37,320 bases of DNA, taken from NCBI GenBank assembly GCA_027366675.1, contig DAHXND010000025.1, positions 1 through 37,320 on the forward strand. Direction: 5' to 3'. The translations under genes and the position numbers were made by a program. How positions within the stretch are numbered: position 1 is the stretch's first letter; each line of letters begins with the position of its first letter. The stretch is from Acidimicrobiales bacterium (lineage in GTDB: Bacteria; Actinomycetota; Acidimicrobiia; Acidimicrobiales; JAMCQF01). Of this stretch, positions 8,487 to 16,116 are shown piece after piece. Below the pieces are notes generated by a model, which had not been told where the DNA came from, did no database searches, and saw nothing but the letters and a program-made list of their open reading frames with translations.

Positions 8487-9530
8487 TCAGCGCTGGGAGG
8501 CGGAGATCAGGACCTGCTTCAGCGCCTCGAACTCTTCCAGGCACTGCCCGCTCCCCAAGGCCACGCAGTTCAGAGGGTCAGGGGCCACTACGATAGGCAT
8601 ACCCGTCTCGGCCTGGAGCCTGCGGTCGAGGCCATGGAGAAGCGCGCCACCACCTGCAAGCACGACTCCCTGCTCCATGATGTCCGCAGCCAGCTCCGGC
8701 GGGGTGCGGTCGAGCGTCACCTTCACCGCATCCACGACCGCGTTCACGGGCTCTTCTATTGCCTTGCGAATCTCCTCCGTGGTTACCACCACCGTCTTCG
8801 GCAGGCCGGTCACGAGGTCACGACCACGGATCTCCGCGTGCAGCTCCTCCTCGAGTGTCGAGGCAGACCCGAGAGCGATCTTTATCTCCTCTGCAGTGCG
8901 CTCACCCAGAGCCAGGCTGTACTCCTTCTTAATATACGACATTATGGACTCGTCCAGCTCGTCACCTCCGATCCGGATGGACTGGCTGGTGACTATGCCA
9001 CCTAGGGATATGACGGCGACCTCCGTGGTGCCCCCTCCTATGTCCACCACCATGTTCCCCGTTGGCTCGTGGATCGGCAGACCGGCTCCTATCGCGGCGG
9101 CCATAGGCTCCTCTATTATGTAGGCGGGCTTCCGGGCGCCTGCATACTCGGCCGCCTCCTGGACCGCGCGCTGCTCGACCCCGGTAATCCCGGAGGGCAC
9201 GCATATGACCATCCTCGGCTTCGAGAAACGATGGGGATGCACCCGGTGGATGAAGTATCTCAGCATCTTCTCGCAGATCTCGAAGTCGGCGATCACCCCG
9301 TCCTTCAGCGGCCGTATGGCCTGGATGTGACTAGGCGTACGCCCTATCATGCGCTTCGCCTCGGCCCCTACGGCCAGGGGACGCCCATCCTTCATGTTCA
9401 CTGCGACCACCGATGGCTCGTTCAGAACTATTCCTCGCCCGCGGACGTAGACAAGGGTGTTGGCCGTTCCGAGATCGACCGCCAGGTCACGACCTAGGAA
9501 AGAGAACGAAGAGGAATCGGACATTGCCAT
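8487..9530 (-). CDS. mreB: Rod shape-determining protein MreB (actin homologue)
   Basis: Cytoplasmic actin-like ATPase that forms membrane-associated filaments and directs lateral wall synthesis. Phosphate-binding loops DLGTANTLVYV and VVDIGGGTTEVAVISLGG and the adenosine motif VVLAGGGALLHGLD are all present. I chose the ATG at 9530 (MAMSDSSSF, 347 residues, the normal MreB length) because an AAGGAG Shine-Dalgarno lies ten bases upstream. The frame stays open to 9686, but that extension reads through the gap and resembles no MreB. First gene of the mreB-mreC-mreD-mrdA cluster. Confidence 0.95.
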   Translation of the reverse strand: MAMSDSSSFSFLGRDLAVDLGTANTLVYVRGRGIVLNEPSVVAVNMKDGRPLAVGAEAKRMIGRTPSHIQAIRPLKDGVIADFEICEKMLRYFIHRVHPHRFSKPRMVICVPSGITGVEQRAVQEAAEYAGARKPAYIIEEPMAAAIGAGLPIHEPTGNMVVDIGGGTTEVAVISLGGIVTSQSIRIGGDELDESIMSYIKKEYSLALGERTAEEIKIALGSASTLEEELHAEIRGRDLVTGLPKTVVVTTEEIRKAIEEPVNAVVDAVKVTLDRTPPELAADIMEQGVVLAGGGALLHGLDRRLQAETGMPIVVAPDPLNCVALGSGQCLEEFEALKQVLISASQR

Positions 9531-9670
9531 CGTGCTCAGGCTCCTTATAGCTGGGATGTCATAGGGAAATCGAGGCCGGTTCGAGCCCCGCCACAGGCTC
9601 TGTCGCGGGTAGCCCACGAAACCAGCGCTGCTTCCGGGCGCCACGGGGGCCATCGCCAGGATACATCCCT

Positions 9671-9777
9671 CCGGGCCTACGGGCAAGGGCGGCTACGGGC
9701 GCTCCCCGATTCTTATGGCATGACCGGTCAATGCAAGGTCCCGGGCCCACGGGCAAGGGCGGCTACGGGCGCTCCCC
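9671..9777. repeat. 37-bp direct repeat, 70-bp period, in the mreB-ndk gap
   Basis: Positions 9671-9707 and 9741-9777 are identical except for one T/C difference. They lie in the 295-base gap between ndk and mreB. Apart from this repeat, the 31-bp repeat beside it and the mreB ribosome-binding site, I see nothing in this gap. One part (9573-9600) resembles a tRNA T-arm but has no tRNA around it. Confidence 0.85.
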
Positions 9778-9832
9778 TCGCTGTCGGGCTGGTGTCAGTA
9801 AGCTCCCCTCGCTCTCGGGCTCGTGTCAGGAA
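9771..9832. repeat. 31-bp tandem repeat copying the 3' end of ndk
   Basis: Unit 1 is 9771-9801 and unit 2 is 9802-9832, with a few mismatches; a third partial unit (GCTCCCAG) follows. Unit 2 contains the ndk stop codon (9826-9828); unit 1 carries the equivalent TCA at 9795-9797. The end of the gene has therefore been duplicated downstream of itself. Confidence 0.8.
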
Positions 9833-10260
9833 GCTCCCAGGCCCGGGAAGAAGAGAGCTATCTCCCTGGAGGCTGACTCGGCGGAATCAGAGCCATGGAC
9901 CAGGTTCTCCGTCATCTCCAGCCCCAGGTCACCGCGGATCGTCCCGGGGGAAGCCGACCTGGGGTCGGTGGCCCCCATCATGTCCCTCACTACCTTCCAG
10001 GTCGCAGGTGGACCCTCCAGAACGGCGACGAGCGCCGGAGATCTCGTGATGAAACCCACGAGGTCCTGGTAGAAGGGCTTGTCGCGATGCTCTTCGTAGT
10101 GGCGTGCCGCAAGATCAGGACCTATAGAGCGCAGCTCAGCTGCGACCAGCTTCAGGCCCCTCCTCTCGAAACGCCCCAGGATCTCGCCGACAAGACCCCG
10201 CTCTACCCCGTCCGGCTTTACTATCACCAGGGTACGAGTGGACTCTCCTGCTTCACTCAT
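9826..10260 (-). CDS. ndk: Nucleoside diphosphate kinase
   Basis: Transfers the gamma-phosphate of ATP to NDPs through a phosphohistidine. 144 residues from the ATG at 10260, the normal length. The N-terminal [20 protein letters not shown] and the catalytic region [10 protein letters not shown] (His122) are classic. The frame stays open upstream to 10491 because the start region is duplicated in frame: a GTG at 10332 begins VSEAG, matching the MSEAG of the annotated start, and would add 24 residues. I prefer 10260 because family members begin just before the TLVIVKPD strand. No strong Shine-Dalgarno is visible at either start. It lies between folC and mreB on the same strand. Confidence 0.93.
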   Translation of the reverse strand: MSEAGESTRTLVIVKPDGVERGLVGEILGRFERRGLKLVAAELRSIGPDLAARHYEEHRDKPFYQDLVGFITRSPALVAVLEGPPATWKVVRDMMGATDPRSASPGTIRGDLGLEMTENLVHGSDSAESASREIALFFPGLGAS

Positions 10261-10357
10261 GGAGCGTGACCCTACACCAGGACCACCTGGTGGCCCGATC
10301 CTGCCGTAGAACGCAGCGCCTGCTTCACTCACGGAGCGAAACCCTACACCAGGACCA
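10247..10357. repeat. 39-bp direct repeat duplicating the ndk start region
   Basis: Positions 10247-10285 and 10319-10357 match at 36 of 39 bases, with a 72-bp period (24 codons). The gene-proximal copy holds the ndk ATG. In the upstream copy one base change turns that codon into GTG. The duplication keeps the reading frame. Confidence 0.85.
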
Positions 10358-10372
10358 TCCTCTGATCCAGAT

Positions 10373-10480
10373 GGCAGGGAGTGCCCGGGCGGGCGGGCCT
10401 GCCGTCGGGCTTGGCTCCGCGCAGGGCAGGGAGTGCCCGGGCGGGCCTGCCTGCCGTCGGGCTTGGCTCCGCGCAGGGCA
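10373..10480. repeat. 52-bp tandem repeat (two copies) between folC and ndk
   Basis: Units start at 10373 and 10425 and share GGCAGGGAGTGCCCGGGCGG and GCCGTCGGGCTTGGCTCCGC with only small differences. The repeats sit just downstream of the folC stop (10513) on the minus strand. With the 39-bp repeat they fill most of the 252-base gap. Confidence 0.8.
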
Positions 10481-10512
10481 GCGCGGGCCACTTCTGCGCA
10501 GGCTGCCGGCAG

Positions 10513-12051
10513 TCAGCCAATACCCAGGGCCAGCTCCCGGACCTCGGCAACCAGGTAGAGAGATCCCGCGGCTACTACGATGCCCGGCACCGGGGGCACC
10601 GGGCGCACCGGGGAGGTCACATCGCTGGATCCGGCCAGGGAGCGAGCCAGGGCGAGAGCCTCGTCTGCACTGTCCACCTGGTGGACCGGGACGCCCAGAA
10701 CCCCTGCTGCTGCCGCCACGTCATCGGAGGATCGAGCCCGCGGCGAGGCCGGGGCACAGGCCACGACCGCACGCAGCCGTCCCGGCCGGAGCGCCCCGGC
10801 CAAAGCCTCCAGCAGGGCGGCTGGGTCCCTCCCGCGTAGCATTCCGACCACCAGAACTATCCCGGCCTCCTCTGGAACGGCCTCCTCTGGAACGGCCTCC
10901 TCTATCCCGGCCTGCGCTGGGCCGGCCTCCTCTGGAACAGCCTCCTCTGGAACAGCCTCCTCTGGAGCGCCCGCCCTAACGCTCTCGGCTCGCACAGCGC
11001 CATCGGCTCCAGTGGCCGGTACAAGCGAGACGCGGGGCACAGGCACCGCCAGGTCTGACTCCAGGGCCTCGCCCAGCGCTCGCATCCCGGCTGGGTTATG
11101 GGCACCGTCTACCACCAGAAGCGGGTCCCGCCCCAGGATCTCCATGCGCCCGGGCACTCTCACCTGGCCGAGCACATCTCTCACCAGGTCGTCGTCACCC
11201 GGTCGCCCGAAGAAGGCCTCCACTGCCGCGACGGCTGTGGCCGCGTTCATGGCCTGGTGGGCACCGAGCAAGCTGACGTAGCAGCCCTCGTAGCGCGCTT
11301 GGCGGGTGAAGATGTCCACGAGCCTGCCGCCATGGGCGAGCAGGGCTCGCTCGACCCCGTAGTCCCTGCCGATCATCCAGGTGTCGCCTGCACGCTCGCA
11401 GGCAGGCACCAGCGCGGCATGCACCTCCTCATCGCCCGCCCCACACACGAACGACGAGCCTGCCTTCACGATCCCCGACTTATCCCTGGCGATGGCCGAC
11501 CGGGTCGAGCCCAGCACGTCAGTATGGTCCAGATCGACATTCGTGAGAACCGCTACATCGGCCCGCGCTACATTCGTGGCGTCGAAGGTCCCCCCCAGCC
11601 CTACTTCCAGGACTGCCACGTCGACAGCTCGATCCGAGAAGAAGCGAAAGGCCGCAGCCGTCACCAGCTCGAACCACGTAGGACGCTCGGGCAGTAGCGA
11701 CTCCAGGTCCATGAGAGCCTCGAGGATCTCAGCCAGCTCCAGGTCGCTGATCGGCTGCCCGTCGTAGGCGAGACGCTCGTTCAGCCTATGCACGTGCGGA
11801 CTCGTATAGGTCCCTATTGCCAGGCCATGAGCCGCGAGAAGCGCGGAGGCCATGCGTACCGTCGAGCCCTTCCCGTTCGTGCCAGTCACGTGGACGACGG
11901 GGAAGCTGGACTCCGGATTGCCCAGCACACGGCAGAGTGCCGCCATGCGATCGAGGCTCGGTGGGCGCCTTATGCCACCAGGCAGCATCTCGAAGTTCAC
12001 GTGCCCGTCCAGCCACGACACTGCCTTGGCCAGGCGCAGGCTCGCGTCCAT
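10513..12051 (-). CDS. folC: Bifunctional folylpolyglutamate synthase / dihydrofolate synthase
   Basis: ATP-dependent Mur-ligase-like enzyme that adds glutamate to dihydropteroate or tetrahydrofolate. 512 residues. The P-loop VTGTNGKGST is at 55-64; EVGLGGTFDATN, the DLDHTDVLG block and the ligase motif VVDGAHNPAGMRAL (about 313-326) follow. Residues about 345-397 are a low-complexity insertion of PEEAV/PEEAG repeats encoded by 15-bp tandem repeats (about 10861-10976), at the point where family members have a short loop. The ATG at 12051 overlaps the stop of a 24-codon upstream frame (TGATG), which arose by duplication of the gene's own start region. It follows clpX and precedes ndk on the same strand. 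Confidence 0.93.
   Translation of the reverse strand: MDASLRLAKAVSWLDGHVNFEMLPGGIRRPPSLDRMAALCRVLGNPESSFPVVHVTGTNGKGSTVRMASALLAAHGLAIGTYTSPHVHRLNERLAYDGQPISDLELAEILEALMDLESLLPERPTWFELVTAAAFRFFSDRAVDVAVLEVGLGGTFDATNVARADVAVLTNVDLDHTDVLGSTRSAIARDKSGIVKAGSSFVCGAGDEEVHAALVPACERAGDTWMIGRDYGVERALLAHGGRLVDIFTRQARYEGCYVSLLGAHQAMNAATAVAAVEAFFGRPGDDDLVRDVLGQVRVPGRMEILGRDPLLVVDGAHNPAGMRALGEALESDLAVPVPRVSLVPATGADGAVRAESVRAGAPEEAVPEEAVPEEAGPAQAGIEEAVPEEAVPEEAGIVLVVGMLRGRDPAALLEALAGALRPGRLRAVVACAPASPRARSSDDVAAAAGVLGVPVHQVDSADEALALARSLAGSSDVTSPVRPVPPVPGIVVAAGSLYLVAEVRELALGIG
10861..10976. repeat. 15-bp tandem repeats inside folC
   Basis: Repeated GGCCTCCTCTGGAAC-type units (plus-strand reading), about seven in near-regular series, encode the (PEEAV) low-complexity segment of FolC. 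Confidence 0.8.
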
Positions 12052-12150
12052 CAGAGCGCCCCCGGTGGGCTGGCGGCGTACTCCCCCAAGAAAGCTGGCA
12101 GCTCCAGGCGCACGCTCGCGTCCATCAGAGCGCCCCCGGTGGGCTGGCGG
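12030..12150. repeat. 47-bp direct repeat duplicating the folC start
   Basis: Positions 12030-12076 and 12104-12150 differ at one base, with a 74-bp period. The proximal copy contains the folC ATG and its first codons; the distal copy carries a second ATG (12125) in the same surroundings. The 74-bp period is not a multiple of three, so the upper copy is in another frame. Confidence 0.9.
12051..12125 (-). other. Possible 24-codon leader ORF coupled to folC
   Basis: ATG at 12125 opens a 24-residue frame beginning MDASVRLE, nearly the same as the FolC N-terminus MDASLRLA. Its TGA overlaps the folC ATG (TGATG). It arose from the duplication described at 12030-12150. Whether it is translated is unknown; if so, FolC synthesis would be coupled to it. 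Confidence 0.4.
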
Positions 12151-12233
12151 CTCCAGCCGTTGGAGAAGTCATGAAAGAGCCTCCAGCGGGCCGGGGAGCC
12201 CAGCCAGGACAGAGCTCATCGAGTGGCCGCAAA

Positions 12234-12274
12234 GGATCTGCCAGGGAGGATCTGCCAGGAGGAATCTGCCAGGA
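12234..12274. repeat. 13-14 bp tandem repeat (three units) in the clpX-folC gap
   Basis: GGATCTGCCAGGGA (12234-12247), GGATCTGCCAGGA (12248-12260) and GGAATCTGCCAGGA (12261-12274) lie directly downstream of the clpX stop (12293). The gap holds these and the folC start duplication; I see no convincing terminator. Confidence 0.8.
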
Positions 12275-12292
12275 GCAGCTTCGAATGCCAGT

Positions 12293-13570
12293 TCAGGAGG
12301 CTGCTCGGCGCGGCCGGGGTGGCTTGCTCGTCTCGGCTAGCGGCACCAGGGCAGGCGCCACCCTGTCGAGCACGACGGAACGGTCGATGACACATTTGCC
12401 CACGTCGCTCCGGCTCGGGATGTCGTACATGACCTCGAGCAGGATCTCCTCCAAGATGGCACGGAGCCCTCTGGCTCCGGTCCCCCTGAGCAGGGCTTGC
12501 TCGGCCACTGCCTCTATGGCATCGTCTGTGAACTCGAGCTCGACCCCATCGAGCTCGAATACCCGACGGTACTGCTTCACGAGCGCGTTCTTCGGCTCCA
12601 CCAGGATACGGACCAGCGCCTCCTGATCGAGGCTAGCCACCGAGCCGATGACGGGCAGGCGACCGATGAACTCGGGAATGAGCCCGAACTTCAGGAGATC
12701 CTCCGGAAGGACCTTCGTGAAGAGCTCACTCTGCTCCTCGTGGTGAGCCCTGCGAACCTCTGCACGGAAACCTATCCCGCCACGGCCGATGCGAGCCTGG
12801 ATGATCTTGTCCAGCCCTGCGAAGGCCCCACCGCAGATGAATAGCACGTTAGTGGTGTCTATCTGGATGAACTCCTGGTGCGGGTGCTTACGACCACCCT
12901 GCGGCGGGACCGAGGCGACGGTTCCCTCGAGTATCTTCAAAAGAGCCTGCTGGACCCCTTCACCCGATACATCACGCGTGATAGATGGGTTCTCGCTCTT
13001 ACGGGCTATCTTGTCGATCTCGTCGACGTATATTATCCCCGTCTCGGCTCGTTTCACATCGTAGTCTGCAGCCTGGATCAGCTTGAGTAGGATATTCTCC
13101 ACATCCTCGCCCACGTAACCTGCTTCTGTGAGGGCAGTGGCGTCAGCTATGGCGAAAGGAACGTTCAACATGCGGGCAAGCGTCTGGGCCAGCAGGGTCT
13201 TCCCGCATCCAGTCGGACCCAAGAGCAGGATATTCGACTTCGCGAGCTCCACTTCTTCATCATGACCCGCTGGATGCGACTGTATCCGCTTGTAATGGTT
13301 ATAGACCGCTACCGACAGGATCTTCTTGGCAGAGTCTTGACCTATCACGTAGTCGTTCAGGAAGGCGAATATCTCCTTCGGCTTCGGAAGCTCTTCGAAA
13401 CGCACATCGTGCGACTCGGTCAGCTCCTCCTCGATGATGTCATTGCACAGGTCTATGCACTCATCGCAGATATAGACACCTGGCCCGGCGATCAGCTTCT
13501 TCACCTGCTTCTGGGACTTGCCGCAGAAGCTGCACTTGACCAGATCACTGCCTTCGCCGAACTTGGCCAC
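12293..13570 (-). CDS. clpX: ATP-dependent Clp protease ATP-binding subunit ClpX
   Basis: AAA+ unfoldase that feeds substrates into ClpP. 425 residues. The N-terminal zinc-binding domain has C13, C16, C35, C38. Walker A is GPTGCGKT (118-125), Walker B IIYVDEID (179-186) and the pore loop GYVGED (151-156). The ClpP-contacting loop region reads GRGGIGF where many ClpX have a KIGF-type sequence. Sensor 2 is in the C-terminal subdomain ([14 protein letters not shown]). The start is GTG at 13570. It lies 17 bases after clpP. Confidence 0.96.
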   Translation of the reverse strand: MAKFGEGSDLVKCSFCGKSQKQVKKLIAGPGVYICDECIDLCNDIIEEELTESHDVRFEELPKPKEIFAFLNDYVIGQDSAKKILSVAVYNHYKRIQSHPAGHDEEVELAKSNILLLGPTGCGKTLLAQTLARMLNVPFAIADATALTEAGYVGEDVENILLKLIQAADYDVKRAETGIIYVDEIDKIARKSENPSITRDVSGEGVQQALLKILEGTVASVPPQGGRKHPHQEFIQIDTTNVLFICGGAFAGLDKIIQARIGRGGIGFRAEVRRAHHEEQSELFTKVLPEDLLKFGLIPEFIGRLPVIGSVASLDQEALVRILVEPKNALVKQYRRVFELDGVELEFTDDAIEAVAEQALLRGTGARGLRAILEEILLEVMYDIPSRSDVGKCVIDRSVVLDRVAPALVPLAETSKPPRPRRAAS

Positions 13571-13587
13571 CGCCCCTCGCCCTCCTG

Positions 13588-14220
13588 TCAGGCAGCTCCC
13601 GCTGCCTGGATCGACTCTTCCTCCCGGGTCGTGATGACTTCATCGATGATACCGTAGGTCTTCGCCTCCTCGGCGCTCATGACGAAGTCCCGGTCGGTGT
13701 CCTTCGATATGCGCTCTACCTCCTGGCCGGTATCCTCTGCCAGCATCTGGGTAAGCAGATCCCGCATCCGGAGGATCTCTCTCGCCTGGATCTCTATATC
13801 ACTGGCCTGCCCCCCGACGTCCCCCCAAGGCTGATGGAGCAGTATGCGGGCATGCGGCAACGCGAAGCGCTTTCCATGCGCGCCCGCTGCCAGCAGAACT
13901 GCGGCCGCCGATGCCGCCTGCCCAAAGCAGAAAGTCGACACGTCCGGCTTTATGTACTTCATGGTATCATAGATCGCGAAAAGAGCTGTGAGGTCGCCGC
14001 CAGGAGAGTTCAGGTAGAGATGGATGGCCCTGTCCTGGTCTTCGGACTCCAGGAAGAGCATCTGAGCGGACACCAGGTTCGCCACCGTGTCATCGATGGG
14101 CGTACCCAGGAAGATGATACGTTCCCGGAGCAGCCGTGAATAGAGGTCATAGGCTCGCTCACCCCGGCTGTTCGCCTCGATGACTGTTGGCACCAGGTAG
14201 TCGTACGTACGGGGGCTCAT
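13588..14220 (-). CDS. clpP: ATP-dependent Clp protease proteolytic subunit ClpP
   Basis: Serine peptidase that forms the 14-mer proteolytic chamber used by ClpX or ClpC. 210 residues. The catalytic triad is Ser104 ([11 protein letters not shown]), His129 (LLHQPWG) and Asp178 (TDRDFVMS), at the same spacing as in E. coli ClpP. The N-terminal loop [21 protein letters not shown] is typical. The ATG at 14220 overlaps the tig stop (ATGA). Only one clpP is in the window; many actinobacteria have two. Confidence 0.96.
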   Translation of the reverse strand: MSPRTYDYLVPTVIEANSRGERAYDLYSRLLRERIIFLGTPIDDTVANLVSAQMLFLESEDQDRAIHLYLNSPGGDLTALFAIYDTMKYIKPDVSTFCFGQAASAAAVLLAAGAHGKRFALPHARILLHQPWGDVGGQASDIEIQAREILRMRDLLTQMLAEDTGQEVERISKDTDRDFVMSAEEAKTYGIIDEVITTREEESIQAAGAA

Positions 14221-15815
14221 GTCAGCTCTTCCTCGCTATCCTCGGCATCTGAAGCGCCATCCGGTCCGGCATCTGAGGCGCCCGTCGATGCATCCGAGGC
14301 GCCAGGGGACTCGGCATCTTCCTGGCTCCCACCGGCCTGGGAGGAGGAGGCACCGTCATCGCTGTCGCCTTCGCCCGGCACGCCTTCGCCCGGCACGCCT
14401 TCGCCGAGCACGCCTTCGCCGAGCAACCGCTCGCTGTCGACTGCCTGTCCTGCCTCATCTACCACCTCCACATGCCGCACCAGCCAGTCCAGCGCTTTCG
14501 ACTTCCGTAACTCCGAGCGTAGCTCGGAGAGGCGCCCCGCGCGCTCTACCTCTCGCCGAACCTCGCTGGCCCCCCTTCCCATCTGCTCGCCCAACCGTGC
14601 ACACTCGGCGTCGATGTCGTCGTCGGTCACCTCCAAGCTCTCGGCATCCGCGAGCGCCCTGAGTGCCAGGTCTGCGCGCACAGAACGCTCGGCTGCCTCA
14701 CGGAGCCGGGCCTCGAAACCGGCCGCGTCCTGGCCGAGCGCCGCCAGGTAGTCCTCCACGGATGCGTTTCGATGCTCCAGTCGATGGCCGAGCTCGCGAA
14801 TACGCTCCGCCATCTCCTGGCGGACCATCGCATCGGGCAGGTCCATGTCCACCAGACCGGAGAGAGCCTCGATGGCCCCGTCACGCAGAGCGAACGTCGC
14901 CCGGAGGCGGGCTATCCGCTCGAGCGTGCCCCGAAGATCTGCCCTCAGCTCCTCGACGGTCGAGAACTCCGTGGCATCTGCCACCCACGCGTCATCCAGG
15001 TCGGGCAGGACCAGCTCGCGCACCTCTTTTACCAGGACGCGCAGGGTCACCTCGCCGCTCACCTCGCCCGAGGACGCTGGATCACCCTGCCCCGCTTCAC
15101 CCTGCCCCGTGGCAGGATCTCCGGTCTCCTGTGGCGACGTTCCAGCCAGAGGAGCCCCGAGAGTCACGTTGAACTGGAGGACATCGCCTGCCTGCTTGCC
15201 AAGAAGCTCCTCGTCGAGGCCCGGTGCCACCGATGCGGAGCCGACCTCGTAGACGAGATCGCTCTGGGTAAGCGCATCGACCACCTCGGTATTCCTGTGG
15301 GCATGGATGTCGATCGTGACGTGGTCACCCTCTCTTGCCCGGCGACCAACAGTGGCAAGCTCACCGTACTGGGCCCTGAGCCCGTCTATCTCTTTCTCCA
15401 GGGCCTCCTCGCCCACCACCGGCGAGGGCACTGTAACCACCAGACCCTGGTAGCCGGGAACCGACGCCACCGGGCGCACCTCCACGACTGCCTGGAACGC
15501 CAGGGGTCCACCGCTCTCTCCCGACTTCACGTCTATCTCCGGAGCCGCTATGGGATCGAGATCAGCCTCGGCCACAGCCTGGGCGTAGAGATCAGGAAGC
15601 ATGTCCCTCACGGCCTCACGTCTCAGGGAGCCAGGTCCTCCCATGTGCGCCTCCAGCACCGGGATAGGGACCCGGCCGGGCCTGAACCCCGGGATCTTCA
15701 CGCTCCTGGTGAGGCGGCGCTGGGTGGCCTGAACGGCCTCGTTCACCTCGGCCTCGTCCACCTCCACCGACAGGCGGATGCGGTTGCCCTCGTCTGGGGC
15801 CGTCGTCGTTCGCAT
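14217..15815 (-). CDS. tig: Trigger factor (ribosome-associated chaperone)
   Basis: Ribosome-bound chaperone and peptidyl-prolyl isomerase. The N-terminal domain carries the ribosome-binding signature, here [18 protein letters not shown]; the FKBP-like domain (about 155-265) and C-terminal chaperone domain follow. I chose the ATG at 15815 ([19 protein letters not shown]), which matches the family start; a GTG at 15827 is in frame. Two features are odd. A Gly/Ser/Pro/Gln-rich insertion (about 225-250) interrupts the FKBP domain. The last 70 or so residues are an acidic, disordered tail containing four LGEG/PGEG repeats from 15-bp DNA units. The tail is longer than in typical trigger factors. 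First gene of the tig-clpP-clpX run; its upstream gap is shared with the divergent copy 1 operon. Confidence 0.94.
   Translation of the reverse strand: MRTTTAPDEGNRIRLSVEVDEAEVNEAVQATQRRLTRSVKIPGFRPGRVPIPVLEAHMGGPGSLRREAVRDMLPDLYAQAVAEADLDPIAAPEIDVKSGESGGPLAFQAVVEVRPVASVPGYQGLVVTVPSPVVGEEALEKEIDGLRAQYGELATVGRRAREGDHVTIDIHAHRNTEVVDALTQSDLVYEVGSASVAPGLDEELLGKQAGDVLQFNVTLGAPLAGTSPQETGDPATGQGEAGQGDPASSGEVSGEVTLRVLVKEVRELVLPDLDDAWVADATEFSTVEELRADLRGTLERIARLRATFALRDGAIEALSGLVDMDLPDAMVRQEMAERIRELGHRLEHRNASVEDYLAALGQDAAGFEARLREAAERSVRADLALRALADAESLEVTDDDIDAECARLGEQMGRGASEVRREVERAGRLSELRSELRKSKALDWLVRHVEVVDEAGQAVDSERLLGEGVLGEGVPGEGVPGEGDSDDGASSSQAGGSQEDAESPGASDASTGASDAGPDGASDAEDSEEELT
14370..14428. 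repeat. 15-bp tandem repeats in the tig C-terminal coding region
   Basis: Four units of TTCGCCCGGCACGCC or TTCGCCGAGCACGCC in register (14370-14384, 14385-14399, 14400-14414, and a partial one from 14415) encode the LGEG/PGEG tail. Confidence 0.85.
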
Positions 15816-15840
15816 GGTCTTGATCACCGTAGCGGGAAGT

Positions 15841-15886
15841 CTACCGGTGCTCGGCTCCGCGACCTACCGGTGCTCGGCTCCGCGAC
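15841..15886. repeat. 23-bp perfect tandem repeat upstream of tig
   Basis: Positions 15841-15863 and 15864-15886 are identical. They lie 26 bases upstream of the tig start in the divergent tig/hyfC1 gap, so they may affect the tig promoter. Confidence 0.9.
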
Positions 15887-15903
15887 CGGGCACCCCGCTC
15901 CCG

Positions 15904-15932
15904 TTGCGCTCCCCTGCCCGTCTGGCTAGGAT
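15904..15932 (+). promoter_or_regulatory. Candidate sigma70-type promoter for copy 1 operon
   Basis: TTGCGC (15904-15909), a 17-base spacer, then TAGGAT (15927-15932). Transcription would start near 15939 and give a leader of about 180 bases before hyfC1. The match to consensus is moderate. Confidence 0.4.
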
Positions 15933-15958
15933 CGCTGCGAAGCGGCACCCAGTGCCTA

Positions 15959-16000
15959 CCCGGATGAGGCTCCGGGAGCTCGCCCAGGAGGACTGCCTGG
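15959..16000 (+). ncRNA. Two leader hairpins upstream of copy 1 operon
   Basis: Hairpin 1: CCCGGA (15959-15964), loop TGAGGC, TCCGGG (15971-15976). Hairpin 2: CCAGG (15984-15988), loop AGGACTG, CCTGG (15996-16000). The copy 2 leader has two hairpins at matching positions, the first also showing TGAGGC in its loop but with different stem bases. A structured cis-acting leader is the inference. Confidence 0.4.
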
Positions 16001-16032
16001 CTTACCGAAGCGCTCGGCTTACCGAAGCGCCC
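15999..16032. repeat. 17-bp tandem repeat in copy 1 leader
   Basis: GGCTTACCGAAGCGCTC (15999-16015) and GGCTTACCGAAGCGCCC (16016-16032) differ at one base. This duplication accounts for much of the extra length of the copy 1 leader relative to copy 2. Confidence 0.85.
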
Positions 16033-16048
16033 GGCAGGCACCGAATGG

Positions 16049-16067
16049 GCTGATGGCCTCTACCTGA
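16049..16067 (+). promoter_or_regulatory. 19-nt leader motif shared by both hydrogenase-like operons
   Basis: GCTGATGGCCTCTACCTGA, 49 bases before the hyfC1 start. The copy 2 leader has GCTGATGGCTTCTATCTGA (25189-25207), 48 bases before hyfC2: 17 of 19 bases match and both differences are C/T. Both contain an ATG-GCY-TCT-AYC-TGA mini-frame (MAST or MASI). Confidence 0.5.
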
Positions 16068-16116
16068 ACCAATCGCGACGGAACGTCACGAGCGAGAGAG
16101 GTAGACGAGCCAGGAG

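Noticed and set aside
9573-9600. tRNA-like T-arm (GGTTCGAGCCCC) on the plus strand
   Set aside because: The T-stem has a mismatch and the 5' part of a tRNA would fall inside the mreB coding start, with no matching acceptor or anticodon arm.
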